Shown here in pieces: positions 1-8,919 of a DNA stretch of 64,000 nt (position 1 is its first letter; each line of letters opens with the position of its first letter). This DNA comes from Spirochaetota bacterium (GTDB lineage Bacteria; Spirochaetota; UBA4802; JAKQUI01). The DNA is taken from assembly GCA_029562645.1 (NCBI GenBank), contig JAKQUI010000047.1, positions 1 to 64,000 on the forward strand, in the 5' to 3' direction. The notes beneath the pieces were generated by a model. That model ran no database searches, was not told the DNA's origin, and saw only the letters and a program-made list of their open reading frames with translations. The translations under genes were made by a program, and so were the position numbers.

Positions 1-1
1 A

Positions 2-244
2 GTCGGCCAGAAGCCCTATGTTACACTATATGGAAGCCAGGCTAATTGGGACGACTGGGGTGGAGCGAGTGCGCATTTGGATAACTTGGTCATCTGGGAC
101 CACGTCGTCTCCGAAAACCCGTCCTGGCTCTACAATGGTGGTGTCGGCCGCGAAAACGCCCTCCACTACATGTACGGCGCCCCCGACTATCGTCCAAAGC
201 TGACAGGCCCCAATAACGGTGTCGGCTACTACTACCTCCCCTGA
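2..244 (+). CDS. C-terminal part of a LamG/concanavalin-like surface protein (5' end outside window)
   Basis: An open frame runs from the window edge to TGA at 242-244 and encodes 80 residues. It contains LDNLVIWDH near residue 26, which matches the 'xDNLxIWD' strand that closes LamG/jellyroll concanavalin-like domains. After it comes a Gly/Tyr/Asn-rich tail ending GYYYLP. The protein is probably secreted, because such domains bind glycans or act as adhesion modules outside the cell, but the signal peptide would lie upstream of the window. It converges with the methyltransferase on the other strand, leaving 23 bases between stops. Domain assignment is inferred from one motif; that the frame is coding is well supported by its composition. 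Confidence 0.6.
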   Translation, partial: VGQKPYVTLYGSQANWDDWGGASAHLDNLVIWDHVVSENPSWLYNGGVGRENALHYMYGAPDYRPKLTGPNNGVGYYYLP

Positions 245-267
245 CACTCGTTTGTGAGGATGCTCGA

Positions 268-975
268 TTACCGCTTCACCCCATACAGCACAACGCTCTT
301 TGGAAAAAACCAATTGAAGAATCGCTCCACGCGCCGCATGAGCTTCGAGTAGAGTCCCAGCGTGAGAAAGGTGCGATAGGCCTTCGTGATGGGCTGGTTG
401 TTGTCATGCAGTCCCACCACTGACCGGATCATCCAGTAGATGGAATGGAAGGCGTGCTTGAAGCCCACATGGTAGATGTCGAGCCCGTTCGCGCGCATGA
501 TGCGGGCAAGACGGCCGGGGAGGTACTTGCGAATGTGCCCGCCGGGCGAGTTGTGGAAGTACTCCCAGGTGAGCGCGTCGTTTATAAGCTCGGTGAAGTA
601 GGTGGGGACGGTGATGGCGATGGTGCCGCCGGTCTTGAGTACACGCACCATCTCGGCGCAGGCGCGGTTGTCGTCGTCAACGTGCTCCATGACCTCGGAG
701 CAGATGACGCGATCGAAGGTCTCGTCGGGGAAGGGCAGGTGACGAGCGTCGCCGATGTGCGTGAGGTAGCGCCCCTCCGGGTGGGTCATCTTCGCCTTCG
801 CCATCATCCCCAGGTTGAATCGCGCCTTGAGAAGGGAGGGCATGTCCATGTCCATTCCCCAGACGCGCGCGCCGCGGATCAGCCCCTCGATGGAGTGGCG
901 CCCCTCGCCGCAGCCCGCGTCGAGAAGCCGTTCGCCGCTTTTCAGCCCCAGCCAGTCGAAATCAACGGTGAGCAT
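268..975 (-). CDS. class I SAM-dependent methyltransferase (Methyltransf_11 type)
   Basis: The 235-residue protein has the Rossmann methyltransferase motif I LLDAGCGEGRHS near residue 18, the acidic end of beta-2 (WGMDMDM) and motif IV/post-I FDRVICSEVMEHVDDD near residue 85, followed by the GG loop LKTGGTIAITVP. It has no membrane segment. The start at 975 is preceded by AGAGG at good spacing and overlaps the end of the upstream glycosyltransferase by 14 bases, so translation is probably coupled. It is the last gene of a four-gene reverse-strand operon with two GT4 enzymes, so a sugar, lipid or polyisoprenoid-linked substrate is plausible. The substrate itself cannot be read from the sequence. 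Confidence 0.85.
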   Translation of the reverse strand: MLTVDFDWLGLKSGERLLDAGCGEGRHSIEGLIRGARVWGMDMDMPSLLKARFNLGMMAKAKMTHPEGRYLTHIGDARHLPFPDETFDRVICSEVMEHVDDDNRACAEMVRVLKTGGTIAITVPTYFTELINDALTWEYFHNSPGGHIRKYLPGRLARIMRANGLDIYHVGFKHAFHSIYWMIRSVVGLHDNNQPITKAYRTFLTLGLYSKLMRRVERFFNWFFPKSVVLYGVKR

Positions 976-2197
976 CGATCGCCTCTTGGTAGACCTTCAC
1001 CATCTCCTTCGTGGCGTTCTCCCAGGTAAAGGTTGTGAGAATGCGCGCGCGTGCCGCCTTCCCCATTCGCCGGCGCAAGGCAGGATCGTCCATGAGCGTG
1101 TCGATGCCGGCCGCGATCGCTTCGGGGTCGCGCGTGGGGACGATGTAGGCCGTCTTCAGGTGCTCGCCCACGACCTCGGGAAGCGCGCCGCCGGTGGAGG
1201 CGATCACGGGGAGCTCGCAGGCCATCGCCTCGGCCGCGGGGAAGCCGAAGCCCTCGTAAAGCGACGGCGAGAGCGCGATCTCGGATTCGGCGTAGAGCCG
1301 CACGAGCTCCTCGTTAGTGACCTTGCCCATGAAGCGGATGCGGTCATTGAGGCCGAAGCGGTCGATCCAGCCGGGAACGAAGCGACGGTTGGGCGCGCCG
1401 CCATCGACGACAATCAGGTGTACCTTGTGTTTGGTGAGTGTGAGCGCCTTCAGTATGTAGGCGACGCCTTTCTTGCGGTCTTCCACGTTGCCGACGAAGA
1501 TGATCTGGTTCCGTTTCTTCTTTACGCCCGTGAGCGGATGAAAGATCGACGAGTCGAGGCCGTTATACACCACGCGCTGCTTCTCCATGGGCACGCCGAA
1601 GGCGAGGTTGATCTCCTTCGCGGAATCGTGCGACACGGTGATGATGCGGTCGAGCCGATTGGAGACGAAGGCCTGCATGATGAGCGGATAGTACAGCACG
1701 CGTTTCACGCGGAGTGAAAAGTCAGATGGGTACTCGAACCATGTGGTGCGGTCGATGCTCAACGGATGGTGGAGCGTCGATACGAAGGGAACGCCCAGGT
1801 TTTTAATGAGCAGAAAGCCGTACCCGAGACACTGGTTGTCGTGGATGATGTCGAAGCGATGCGTCTTCTGTAATTCCTTCAGCTTGAGGAAGGCGCGAAA
1901 CGAGAAGGTCTCTATCTCGGGGAAGATGCCGAGCTTCGATGCGACAAATTCATAGAAGTTAAACGGCTGGAAGGTGGCGAAGGGCTTGTGCGGCTTCACG
2001 AAATCGGGAACATTGAAGTAGTTGTGGTTGCCGATACGATGGAGCGTCACGCCCTGCATCTCGAAGGGATAGGGCGGTCCCACGATCGCGTGCACCTCGT
2101 GGCCAAGCTTTACGAGCTCGCGCGCGATGTACATGAGGTACACGCCCTGTCCCCCGCAGTACGGGTTGCCGCGATAGCTCATCAGACATATCTTCAT
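962..2197 (-). CDS. GT4-family glycosyltransferase
   Basis: The 411-residue protein has the GT-B fold signatures of family 4. An N-terminal Gly-rich loop (NPYCGGQGVYL) near residue 11 contacts the acceptor. A C-terminal donor domain starts at IIFVGNVEDRKKG near residue 235, and the E-x7-E motif EGFGFPAAE near residue 318 binds the nucleotide-sugar. The start has GGAG eight bases upstream and overlaps the previous gene's stop by four bases. The neighbouring gene is a clear paralogue with the same N-terminal motif, so the pair probably adds successive sugars to one glycan or glycolipid. The donor sugar is unknown. Confidence 0.88.
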   Translation of the reverse strand: MKICLMSYRGNPYCGGQGVYLMYIARELVKLGHEVHAIVGPPYPFEMQGVTLHRIGNHNYFNVPDFVKPHKPFATFQPFNFYEFVASKLGIFPEIETFSFRAFLKLKELQKTHRFDIIHDNQCLGYGFLLIKNLGVPFVSTLHHPLSIDRTTWFEYPSDFSLRVKRVLYYPLIMQAFVSNRLDRIITVSHDSAKEINLAFGVPMEKQRVVYNGLDSSIFHPLTGVKKKRNQIIFVGNVEDRKKGVAYILKALTLTKHKVHLIVVDGGAPNRRFVPGWIDRFGLNDRIRFMGKVTNEELVRLYAESEIALSPSLYEGFGFPAAEAMACELPVIASTGGALPEVVGEHLKTAYIVPTRDPEAIAAGIDTLMDDPALRRRMGKAARARILTTFTWENATKEMVKVYQEAIDAHR

Positions 2198-3438
2198 GAG
2201 GCTCTCCGGTAGGCGCGGATGACGTCCTCGTACACCGCGAGCGTGTTTTGCGCGGCGACCGGCCAGGCGAAATTCTCCACGGTGCGCATGCGTCCTTTTT
2301 TCCCCATCGAACGCTGGAGTTTTTTATCTTTTAATACCATCATGATTGCGTCGGCCAGGGCCCGCGGATTCTCCGGCGGGACGATGAGGCCGGTCTCGTT
2401 GTGCGCGACCACCTCGGGCAGCGACCCGACCGCGGTGACCACCACCGGCGTCTCGCAGGCCATCGCCTCCGCCGCCGGAAGGCCGAAGCCCTCGTAGAGC
2501 GACGACATCACCAGCACCGCCTTTGAGCTGTAAAGGTTCACCAGGCGGTCGAGGGACACCTTGCCGGTGAAGCGCACGCGGTCCTCGATGCCGAAGCGCT
2601 TGATCATGTTGAACGCGCTCGTGCGCACGGGCGGCCCCTCATCAACGATAGTGAGGGTGATTCGCTCCGGCAGGAGCGTCATCGCCTCGAAAAGATATAT
2701 CAGCCCCTTCTTGTGGTCCTCGGTGTTGCCCACGAACAGCAGCGTGTCCGGTTCGCGCTCCGAGCCGTCGTTGCGGAACATCTCGACGTCCATGCCGTTA
2801 TACACCACCGATATCCTGTCGCGACGCACCCCGAAGGCGCGCCCGAGCTCCTCGGCCCCCTCGGTCGACGAGGTGATCACGCGGTCCAGGCGGTTGATGA
2901 CGAAGCGCTGCATGGTGAGCGGATAGAAGAGGACGGTGGTCATGAGCTCCCAGAAGCTTTTATCGTGCGTGAAGTCGGCCTCGCGGTCGCGCGTGAGCGG
3001 GTGGTGCACGGTGGTCACGATGGGGATGCCATAGCCGCGCATCGGGACAAGGCCCCAGCCCAGGCATTGCACATCGTGGATGATGTCGTAGCGCCGCGTG
3101 CGTAGAAGGTCGCGAAGTTTGAAGAAGGCGCGCCCGCTGAAGGTTTCCATTTCGCCGAAGACGTGCATCCGTGTGAGAAAATAATCGACGAAGTTCCACG
3201 GCGAGAGCACACGCTGCAACTTGTCGGGGCCGAAGTGTCTGGTGCGGATTGACCAGATATTGAGGTTTTCCGTTTTGTACACGTCCGCCCATCCCTCGAG
3301 CGGATCCGGGTAGGGCGGGCCCACGATCACGTCGATCTCGACGCCGAGTGCGGCGAGCTCACGCGTTAGGTGATACAGGTATATCCCCTGCCCCCCGCAA
3401 AATGGGTTCCCCCGGTAGCACAGGAAGAGGGCGCGCAT
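2194..3438 (-). CDS. GT4-family glycosyltransferase (tandem paralogue)
   Basis: The 414-residue GT-B enzyme is built like its downstream neighbour: N-terminal NPFCGGQGIYL, shared VGPPYP a little further on, donor domain LLFVGNTEDHKKG, and EGFGLPAAE as the E-x7-E motif. The two copies align over their full length but differ at many positions, which suggests an old duplication followed by specialisation. It begins one base after the stop of the small membrane protein upstream, so it belongs to the same transcript. A role in envelope polysaccharide or glycolipid assembly is inferred from the family and the operon; the substrate is not known. Confidence 0.88.
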   Translation of the reverse strand: MRALFLCYRGNPFCGGQGIYLYHLTRELAALGVEIDVIVGPPYPDPLEGWADVYKTENLNIWSIRTRHFGPDKLQRVLSPWNFVDYFLTRMHVFGEMETFSGRAFFKLRDLLRTRRYDIIHDVQCLGWGLVPMRGYGIPIVTTVHHPLTRDREADFTHDKSFWELMTTVLFYPLTMQRFVINRLDRVITSSTEGAEELGRAFGVRRDRISVVYNGMDVEMFRNDGSEREPDTLLFVGNTEDHKKGLIYLFEAMTLLPERITLTIVDEGPPVRTSAFNMIKRFGIEDRVRFTGKVSLDRLVNLYSSKAVLVMSSLYEGFGLPAAEAMACETPVVVTAVGSLPEVVAHNETGLIVPPENPRALADAIMMVLKDKKLQRSMGKKGRMRTVENFAWPVAAQNTLAVYEDVIRAYRRAS

Positions 3439-3439
3439 G

Positions 3440-3895
3440 CTACGAGTTCTTGTCGGCCGGCAGGGTGTTGCGCGTGGTGATGATGGCGATCCCCACCCAG
3501 AAAACCATCCCCAGGATGACCAGGGTGATGACGGCCGCGGGGACGGCGAGGGCCCAGAAGCTCTGCAGGTACAGCCCGTAGGCGAACAGCGCCGCGAGCG
3601 CGAGCGTCGCCAGGCACAGCAGGAAGGCCTTGGCCTTCGCGTAGTCTTTTTTCTCGACGATTTCCGGCATGGGTTTGACCACCTGTATGGTTAGGATTGT
3701 CCAGCCGATCCAGAACCCGGTGACGAGCACCGCGAGGGTCACCACGCCGATGGGAATGGCGATGGCATAGTACGATGCGGAACTGGGAATCGGGCGGCCG
3801 ATGATGGTATCGTAAAATCCGAAATAGAGAAAGGCGAAGGCAGCGGCAAGGGAAACGATGATGGCAAGGTACCCGTATATTTTCGCGCGCGGCAT
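3440..3895 (-). CDS. four-helix integral membrane protein of unknown function
   Basis: I chose the ATG at 3895 because GAGG stands eight bases upstream; a longer frame to 3940 adds an unlikely Pro-rich leader. The 151-residue product has about four hydrophobic helices (near residues 5-30, 42-70, 82-103 and 108-135) with short loops. A basic segment between helices 2 and 3 and a Lys/Asn tail may face the cytoplasm. No family motif is recognised. It is the first gene of the operon with two GT4 enzymes and a methyltransferase, so a role in anchoring, flipping or supplying a lipid-linked glycan is possible, but this is guilt by association only. Confidence 0.7.
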   Translation of the reverse strand: MPRAKIYGYLAIIVSLAAAFAFLYFGFYDTIIGRPIPSSASYYAIAIPIGVVTLAVLVTGFWIGWTILTIQVVKPMPEIVEKKDYAKAKAFLLCLATLALAALFAYGLYLQSFWALAVPAAVITLVILGMVFWVGIAIITTRNTLPADKNS

Positions 3896-4026
3896 GATGA
3901 TATCCTCAGGCGTAAGGTGCGCGCCGGCGGGGGGCGGCACGGTGCGGCCAGAGTAGTCCGGGGCGGCCGGATGTCAATATCTTTTGGCGCAGGTCGATAC
4001 GGCGTTGGTGGTATACGATGATATGG

Positions 4027-4476
4027 TCAGTTTTTCATTGGGTTGGGGGGTTTTAGCCAGTATAATTTCCAGCAGATGCCGGTCCCTGTGGTTGAAGATG
4101 TTAAAACGTGATGAGAAAAGTGATAGTTATCGCGCTTGATCTCGTCCTTGCCTGTTCCAATGATATCATCGTAAAAATTCATTATGGAATACGCCAAAAG
4201 AAGAGACACCGACATCTTGAAAACCTTCCGCATGTCGGTGAAAAACTCATATTCATCCTTCCCGAAACGAACATGCAGGATGCGCCAAGAATCCGCCGGA
4301 GCCGATTGTTGATATCGCACGGCGTCCCTGCCCGCTACGGGTGAATAGTTCTTTCGCATGGACAACCGCAGGGCTCGATTCACGAGCGTGGCGCGGGACA
4401 TTCCGGATTTTTTGCACAACGCATCAACGCGACCAAGAATGTCTTTTCGGATATACAGGGTTGTGGGGATCGACAT
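4027..4476 (-). CDS. orphan ribbon-helix-helix-like protein, copy 1 of a dispersed family
   Basis: The start at 4476 has GGAGG six bases upstream. Residues 1-45 read like a ribbon-helix-helix DNA-binding fold: an N-terminal strand (TTLYIRKDIL) followed by two helices (MSRATLVNRAL). The middle holds VRYQ, W-R-x2-HV and DMRKVFKMSVSLLLA, and the tail has DNYHFS and a Trp-rich end. Two further copies at 33834-34292 and 46352-46813 share all these blocks. No toxin or partner gene adjoins any copy. The block order, YQ then a basic strand then a Ser-Leu helix, is reminiscent of the Leptospira DUF1564 proteins, but that match is from memory. The tail is more diverged here than in the other two copies. 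Confidence 0.72.
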   Translation of the reverse strand: MSIPTTLYIRKDILGRVDALCKKSGMSRATLVNRALRLSMRKNYSPVAGRDAVRYQQSAPADSWRILHVRFGKDEYEFFTDMRKVFKMSVSLLLAYSIMNFYDDIIGTGKDEIKRDNYHFSHHVLTSSTTGTGICWKLYWLKPPNPMKN

Positions 4477-4577
4477 GGATGCCTCCATGGGTCAGATGAG
4501 GGCATGTGGCCCCATGGAGTATTACGTTCATCAATTCGGGATTTTTGATTTTTTCTATCGCTGTTGATGTGCGTATG

Positions 4578-6650
4578 TCATTCGCCCGTGCGGCGGAGGA
4601 TCACCATCGTCACATCGTCGTGGCAGTCGTAGTCGCGAAGCGCGGCGAGGATCTCGCGCTTCACCGCGTCGGGCGACTCCGGCGCAGTGTGCGAAAGGAT
4701 CCCGATCAGTCGCTCCTGTCCGAACATGTCGGTGCGCGGGTCGCGAAGGTCGCGGACCGTTCCCCTGCGCCATGCCTCGGTGATGCCGTCGGTGTACAGG
4801 AGCATTGTGTCTCCCGGCTCGAGCGTGAGCGATTGTTCGAGATGGACAATGTCCGGATCATCCTGCATGCCGATCCAAAATCCGCGCGTCTCGATCACCT
4901 CGACCGCTCCGCGCGCGCGGCGGTGGACCAGGATGTCCTGGTGCAGCCCGGCGAAATGGAACACGCCGTTGTCGATACACGCCAGCACGGTGATGGTCAT
5001 GTACTTCGCTTCGCGCAGGAGCCGGATGTTCTCGGTGATGGTGCGGTTGATGATGGACAAGAGCTGCGCCGGACCCATCTCGGCATGTTGATGGAGCGCC
5101 GTCCGAATCGCCGTCTGCGCCATCATCATGATGAGCCCGGCCGGCACGCCATGCCCGGAGACGTCGCCGATCACGATCCAGTCCTTCCCCTCCATGTTGA
5201 TGATATCGTAGTAGTCGCCGCCCACCTCGCTCGCGGGCGCCATGTAGGCCGTGATCTCGTAGCCGCCGATCGCGGGCCGCTGCGGCAGGAGCGTGGTCTG
5301 GATCTTCTTGGCCAGCTCCATCTCGCCCCAGAGCGCATCGCGCGCCCGCACGAGCTCCGCGGTCCGTTCGCGCACCTTGTCCTCGAGTTGTACGTTGAGG
5401 GCGCGGAGCTCGCCTTGCATGGTGGTGAGGCGGTCGGTGAGACCCAGCGCCAGCAGAAAGGCCTGAAAGGCCGAGCCGATCTGGATCGACCAGTTGGTGA
5501 TGAAGGTGTGCGGCAGTATCCCGAAGGTCTTGAAGGTGTAGAGGAAGATGCCGATGATGAACGCCGCCCAGCTCAGGTTGAAGAAATGCGCCGGGCGCGA
5601 ACCCTTTAGCGAGAGCCAGACGCTCGGGGGCAGGGGGATGATGGCCAGCGTGCAGACGAGCGTGCCGAAGACGATGCTGTAGCGGTACGGCACCAGGAGC
5701 GATATCGCCATGCCAACCGCGGCGGCGAACGCGGTCACCAGCAGGAAGGTGTCGAAGAAGGGCCAGTTGTACGATAGGTTCAGATAGCGCCTCGAGAAGA
5801 GCGCCCCCCACAGGTATGATGAGCACATGAACAGCGGGAGGCAGGCGTTGGCCCACCAGATGCGCGCGGGCCAGAGATACTGGAAGGCCAGTCCGTTGAG
5901 CGTGAGCTGGCAGAAGAAGAAGCTCACGAGAAACAGGATGTAATAGAGATAGAGGTGCTCGCGCACCGAGTAGTACATGAACAGGTTGTAGAGGATCAGG
6001 CTCAGGAACAGTCCATAGTACATCCACAGCGCCGGGTGTTCGATATTTAATTGCCGGACGAAGTCGTGCGGACGCCAGGCCGCGAGCGCGATGTTCATGG
6101 CGCTCGAGCTCTGGAACCGAAGGTAGAGCACGCGCGAGGACGACGGCGCCTCGGTGAGCGCGAACATGAAGTTGCGGTATTCGATGTCGCGCTGCGCGAA
6201 GGGATATTGGTCGCCGGTCCGCCGAACCTCCCAGCCGGCGGGTCCGGACTGATAGAGTTCGATATGGTCCAACATCGGATAGCCGATCTCCATGTACCAG
6301 TCCATCGCGCGCGGGTATTCGTTCGCAACGGCGAGACGCACCCAGAAGGCCGAACGCGTGAATCCGAAATTATGCGTTGCGCTGTGCACCGGCCGCCATG
6401 CGGTACCCGCCGGCGGCTGCGCGCGGCAGACCTCCTCGATCGCGAGCGACGCGCCGGGGTCCTCGAGGATGTCGATGTGCGCGCCGAGCGGATGGTCGTA
6501 GAGCTCGGGGGCGACGGAGAACGGCGCTGCGGCGGAAAGCATCGACGGAAGGCCGAGCGCGACGAGCGCGACCACTGCAACGATCGGCGCCCATAACGAA
6601 CGGCGGCGGGGTGATGGGGTGATGGCGCTCAGGGGCGTGCTGTTCTGCAT
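4578..6650 (-). CDS. 7TM-DISM receptor with SpoIIE-type PP2C phosphatase output
   Basis: The start is uncertain. ATG at 6650 gives 690 residues and a clean signal peptide; GTG at 6701 adds 17 residues without a spaced ribosome site. After the signal comes a periplasmic 7TMR-DISMED2-like domain (near residues 45-180, with SAFWVRL and LYLRFQSSSAMN). Seven membrane helices follow (about 200-400), then a coiled coil (VQLEDKVRERTAELVRARDAL) and a PP2C/SpoIIE domain starting TLLPQRPAIGGYEI. Metal-binding motifs are visible: EVGGDYYD, IGDVSGHGVPAG and LLYTDGITEA. It should sense an outer or periplasmic ligand and dephosphorylate a STAS antagonist; a STAS gene lies 1.2 kb away on the other strand. 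Confidence 0.92.
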   Translation of the reverse strand: MQNSTPLSAITPSPRRRSLWAPIVAVVALVALGLPSMLSAAAPFSVAPELYDHPLGAHIDILEDPGASLAIEEVCRAQPPAGTAWRPVHSATHNFGFTRSAFWVRLAVANEYPRAMDWYMEIGYPMLDHIELYQSGPAGWEVRRTGDQYPFAQRDIEYRNFMFALTEAPSSSRVLYLRFQSSSAMNIALAAWRPHDFVRQLNIEHPALWMYYGLFLSLILYNLFMYYSVREHLYLYYILFLVSFFFCQLTLNGLAFQYLWPARIWWANACLPLFMCSSYLWGALFSRRYLNLSYNWPFFDTFLLVTAFAAAVGMAISLLVPYRYSIVFGTLVCTLAIIPLPPSVWLSLKGSRPAHFFNLSWAAFIIGIFLYTFKTFGILPHTFITNWSIQIGSAFQAFLLALGLTDRLTTMQGELRALNVQLEDKVRERTAELVRARDALWGEMELAKKIQTTLLPQRPAIGGYEITAYMAPASEVGGDYYDIINMEGKDWIVIGDVSGHGVPAGLIMMMAQTAIRTALHQHAEMGPAQLLSIINRTITENIRLLREAKYMTITVLACIDNGVFHFAGLHQDILVHRRARGAVEVIETRGFWIGMQDDPDIVHLEQSLTLEPGDTMLLYTDGITEAWRRGTVRDLRDPRTDMFGQERLIGILSHTAPESPDAVKREILAALRDYDCHDDVTMVILRRTGE

Positions 6651-6746
6651 GTCGAGCTGGTTTCCGGACGGACCGCAGGCGCGCGCCCGGCTGTCGCGCA
6701 CCTGTCCGCATGATGGCGCCGCCGTCGCGATAATGCAATCACAAAA

Positions 6747-7718
6747 TCAGTCGCCCGTTTTCCAGTAGCGCACAGTGTTGATGAGGACGGTGGGGCGGCC
6801 CTTCGCGGGCGACAGTTCGCCGCCATCGGGAGTCACGTGCGAGATCGGCCATGCGCTTGTCTCGGCGCGCGCCGGGCGTACCGTCTTCTCGCGGTAGTCA
6901 ACCAGCGTGCGCTCGCCCATCGCGTGCGGCTCGGTTGAAGCGATGATCCGGCCGCCCTCCCGGATCACCCGCTCCTGGACGATGAGCGTGAGGACGCCGT
7001 CGCGCACGCTCCATCGCCCGCTTTTCGATACCGCGCGCTCGGTCATGCTCCGGTTCCCCGCCGCCCAGGAAAATGTGCCGTCGCGGTTGAACCGGTACGA
7101 CGGGTTCGCGCGCTCGGCCGTCATCGGCGCGTCCTCCCATCGGCCGACGAGCAGGCGTGAGAGGTGCGCGCGGTTGTCGTAACGCGCGATCAGGTCGTCG
7201 ATCGTCTGCTTCGCCGCTGCGCGCACATTGGCGAGGTCGGCGTCGCTTCGAAGGTGCGCGTAGTGGTAATAGTTGTTGCGCAGCGCCATCTCGATATTGG
7301 TTAGCGCATTGGCGATCCGGTTCGCGAACGATTCCGCGCAGGCCATGTTGTAGTAGATGAGGTGCGTTTTCGACGCGACGGTGTCGAGGGCCAGCGCCGC
7401 CTCGTAGGCCCTGATCGCCTCGTCGTAGCGCTTCACGTCGATGAGCGCGTTTCCGAGCTCGTAGTATGTGGGCATCGCCGGATTCAAGACGGCGGACTCT
7501 TTAAAGATCGCGACGGCCTCCGCCGGCTTCTTCCGCGTCCGGTACGCGGAAAGCGCCTGTCGGTAGAGCGCCGCGCTTTTCTCGATGTCCGCTTTCGTGG
7601 GGCTCTGCGGGCGGTTCGTGTTGTACGGATCTCCATGCGTTTCCGGTGGCGCGGCGATCGTCGCCAGGGTCAGAGCCGTTATCATGATCGCGAGTGTGGT
7701 GCGTGGAGAAACCATCAT
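6747..7718 (-). CDS. periplasmic TPR protein with C-terminal lipocalin-like domain
   Basis: I placed the start at the ATGATG at 7715-7718, which follows a G-rich stretch and opens a signal peptide (TTLAIMITALTLATIAAPPETHG). Residues about 45-165 form TPR repeats (YYELGNALIDVKRYDEAIRAY and its neighbours). Residues about 190-300 look like a small beta-barrel of the lipocalin-like type: GRWED, YRFNRDGTFSW, SGRWSVRDGVLTL. Combining TPRs with this 'W-x-F-x-DGTF' module is common in exported proteins of unknown role. It lies just downstream of nothing obvious on its strand and diverges from the STAS gene. Function is not assigned. Confidence 0.75.
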   Translation of the reverse strand: MMVSPRTTLAIMITALTLATIAAPPETHGDPYNTNRPQSPTKADIEKSAALYRQALSAYRTRKKPAEAVAIFKESAVLNPAMPTYYELGNALIDVKRYDEAIRAYEAALALDTVASKTHLIYYNMACAESFANRIANALTNIEMALRNNYYHYAHLRSDADLANVRAAAKQTIDDLIARYDNRAHLSRLLVGRWEDAPMTAERANPSYRFNRDGTFSWAAGNRSMTERAVSKSGRWSVRDGVLTLIVQERVIREGGRIIASTEPHAMGERTLVDYREKTVRPARAETSAWPISHVTPDGGELSPAKGRPTVLINTVRYWKTGD

Positions 7719-7804
7719 CAACCCCCCGTGAGCCGTTGCTATGATGTATGCAATGCAAGTCCATAGTATGGCGGTCGGCGTGGCGCTTGTCCACAAAAAT
7801 TATC

Positions 7805-7833
7805 TTGACGTATTTTGACCGGCAGGATAGGTT
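7805..7833 (+). promoter_or_regulatory. candidate sigma-70 promoter of the STAS gene
   Basis: TTGACG at 7805-7810 and TAGGTT at 7828-7833 are separated by 17 bases and lie about 60 bases before the STAS start at 7895. The -35 matches five of six consensus positions and the -10 three of six. This is a sequence match only. Confidence 0.35.
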
Positions 7834-7894
7834 TTTCGTGCACGGATGTAATAACGGAAATGCGGAATTTTTTGGTCGAAACTCTGGAGCAGGG

Positions 7895-8236
7895 ATGAGA
7901 ATTACAGCAAACGACCAGAAAAACTATGTGGTGCTGAAAATCGAGGGCTCGTTTTCGAACGAGCATATCAAGGAGCTCGATTTTCAGGTGAACCTGAACG
8001 CCAAAAAGAAGCGGCACATCATGATCGACTTCACCGAGCTGTCGTTCATCTCGAGTTCGGTGTTAAGCGCGCTCCTCCTGTACAATGATCAGCTGCGCTC
8101 CGAGAACATCGTGTTTAACATCTTCGGCCTCAGCGAGAACATCCGCAAGATGTTCGACATCACCGGCGTGAGCGAGCACCTGTTCATCTTTGATTCGCTC
8201 GATGATGCGGCTGCCGACATTCGAGGCACCGCATGA
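7895..8236 (+). CDS. STAS-domain anti-sigma factor antagonist
   Basis: A longer frame opens at 7748, but the ATG at 7895 is preceded by GGAG and begins exactly where the STAS fold starts (MRITANDQKNYVVLKIEGSF). The 113-residue protein carries the phosphorylation-loop region LSFISSSVLSALLLYND, with serines where the conserved regulatory Ser of SpoIIAA/RsbV lies. In this family the phosphorylated form is inactive, and a SpoIIE-type phosphatase restores binding to an anti-sigma kinase. Two such phosphatases are in the window (4578-6650 and 36039-38111). No RsbW-type kinase is visible nearby, so the kinase partner must be elsewhere. Confidence 0.88.
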   Translation: MRITANDQKNYVVLKIEGSFSNEHIKELDFQVNLNAKKKRHIMIDFTELSFISSSVLSALLLYNDQLRSENIVFNIFGLSENIRKMFDITGVSEHLFIFDSLDDAAADIRGTA

Positions 8237-8287
8237 CGCGATTGCGGCGCTCCGGCGAACCGCGGCGCCGTCCGTAAGCCGCTTTCC

Positions 8288-8824
8288 ATGTTTATCATCG
8301 CCTGTCTCGGGAATCCCGGAAGCGCCTATGGGCGCAATCGTCACAATGTCGGCTTCCTCGCCGGTGAATATCTCGCCCGCACCAACGGCATTCGGCTCGA
8401 TAAAAAGTCATTCTCGTCGATCACCGGCAAGGGTCGTTTCGCGGGGAGCGACGTGCTCATCATGCTTCCGCAGACCTATATGAACGCGAGCGGCGACGCC
8501 GTGCAGGCTGCGATGTCCTTTTACCGCCTGGGCGGGGAGTCGCTGGTGGTGCTGCACGACGAGGTCGAGCTTCCCTTCGGGGAGGTGCGCGTAAAGTTCG
8601 GCGGCGGGCACAAGGGCCACAATGGCGTTCGGTCCATCATCCAGCAAACCGGGAGCGCCGATTTCCACCGGATCCGCATCGGGGTGGGGCGTCCGCCCCG
8701 CGAGGGGATGTCGGTGGCCGACCACGCCCTCTCAAACTTCAGCGCCGAGGAGCTGGCGGCCCTCGAGGGCCGCTATCCCGCCATCGCCGCGATGGTCGAC
8801 GATGTCTTGAATTCTGCTTCCTGA
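8288..8824 (+). CDS. pth: peptidyl-tRNA hydrolase
   Basis: The 178-residue enzyme cleaves peptidyl-tRNA released from stalled ribosomes. Visible family signatures are FIIACLGNPGSAYGRNRHNVGF at the N-terminus, containing the Asn and catalytic His of the active site, then MLPQTYMNASGDAV, VLHDEVELPFG (the catalytic Asp region) and GGGHKGHNGVRSI, where the tRNA acceptor binds. Length is slightly short of the usual 185-195 residues but all motifs are present. It follows the STAS gene by 51 bases and may share its transcript, though the functions are unrelated. Confidence 0.96.
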   Translation: MFIIACLGNPGSAYGRNRHNVGFLAGEYLARTNGIRLDKKSFSSITGKGRFAGSDVLIMLPQTYMNASGDAVQAAMSFYRLGGESLVVLHDEVELPFGEVRVKFGGGHKGHNGVRSIIQQTGSADFHRIRIGVGRPPREGMSVADHALSNFSAEELAALEGRYPAIAAMVDDVLNSAS

Positions 8825-8919
8825 ATTCCCCCCAGCATGCCGATATAAAGTACGAGCGCCCATTTCGCAAAACGGGTGGCGGGAATTCGGCGTCGGTTGA
8901 TGCCGTTCTGGAGGTGCGC

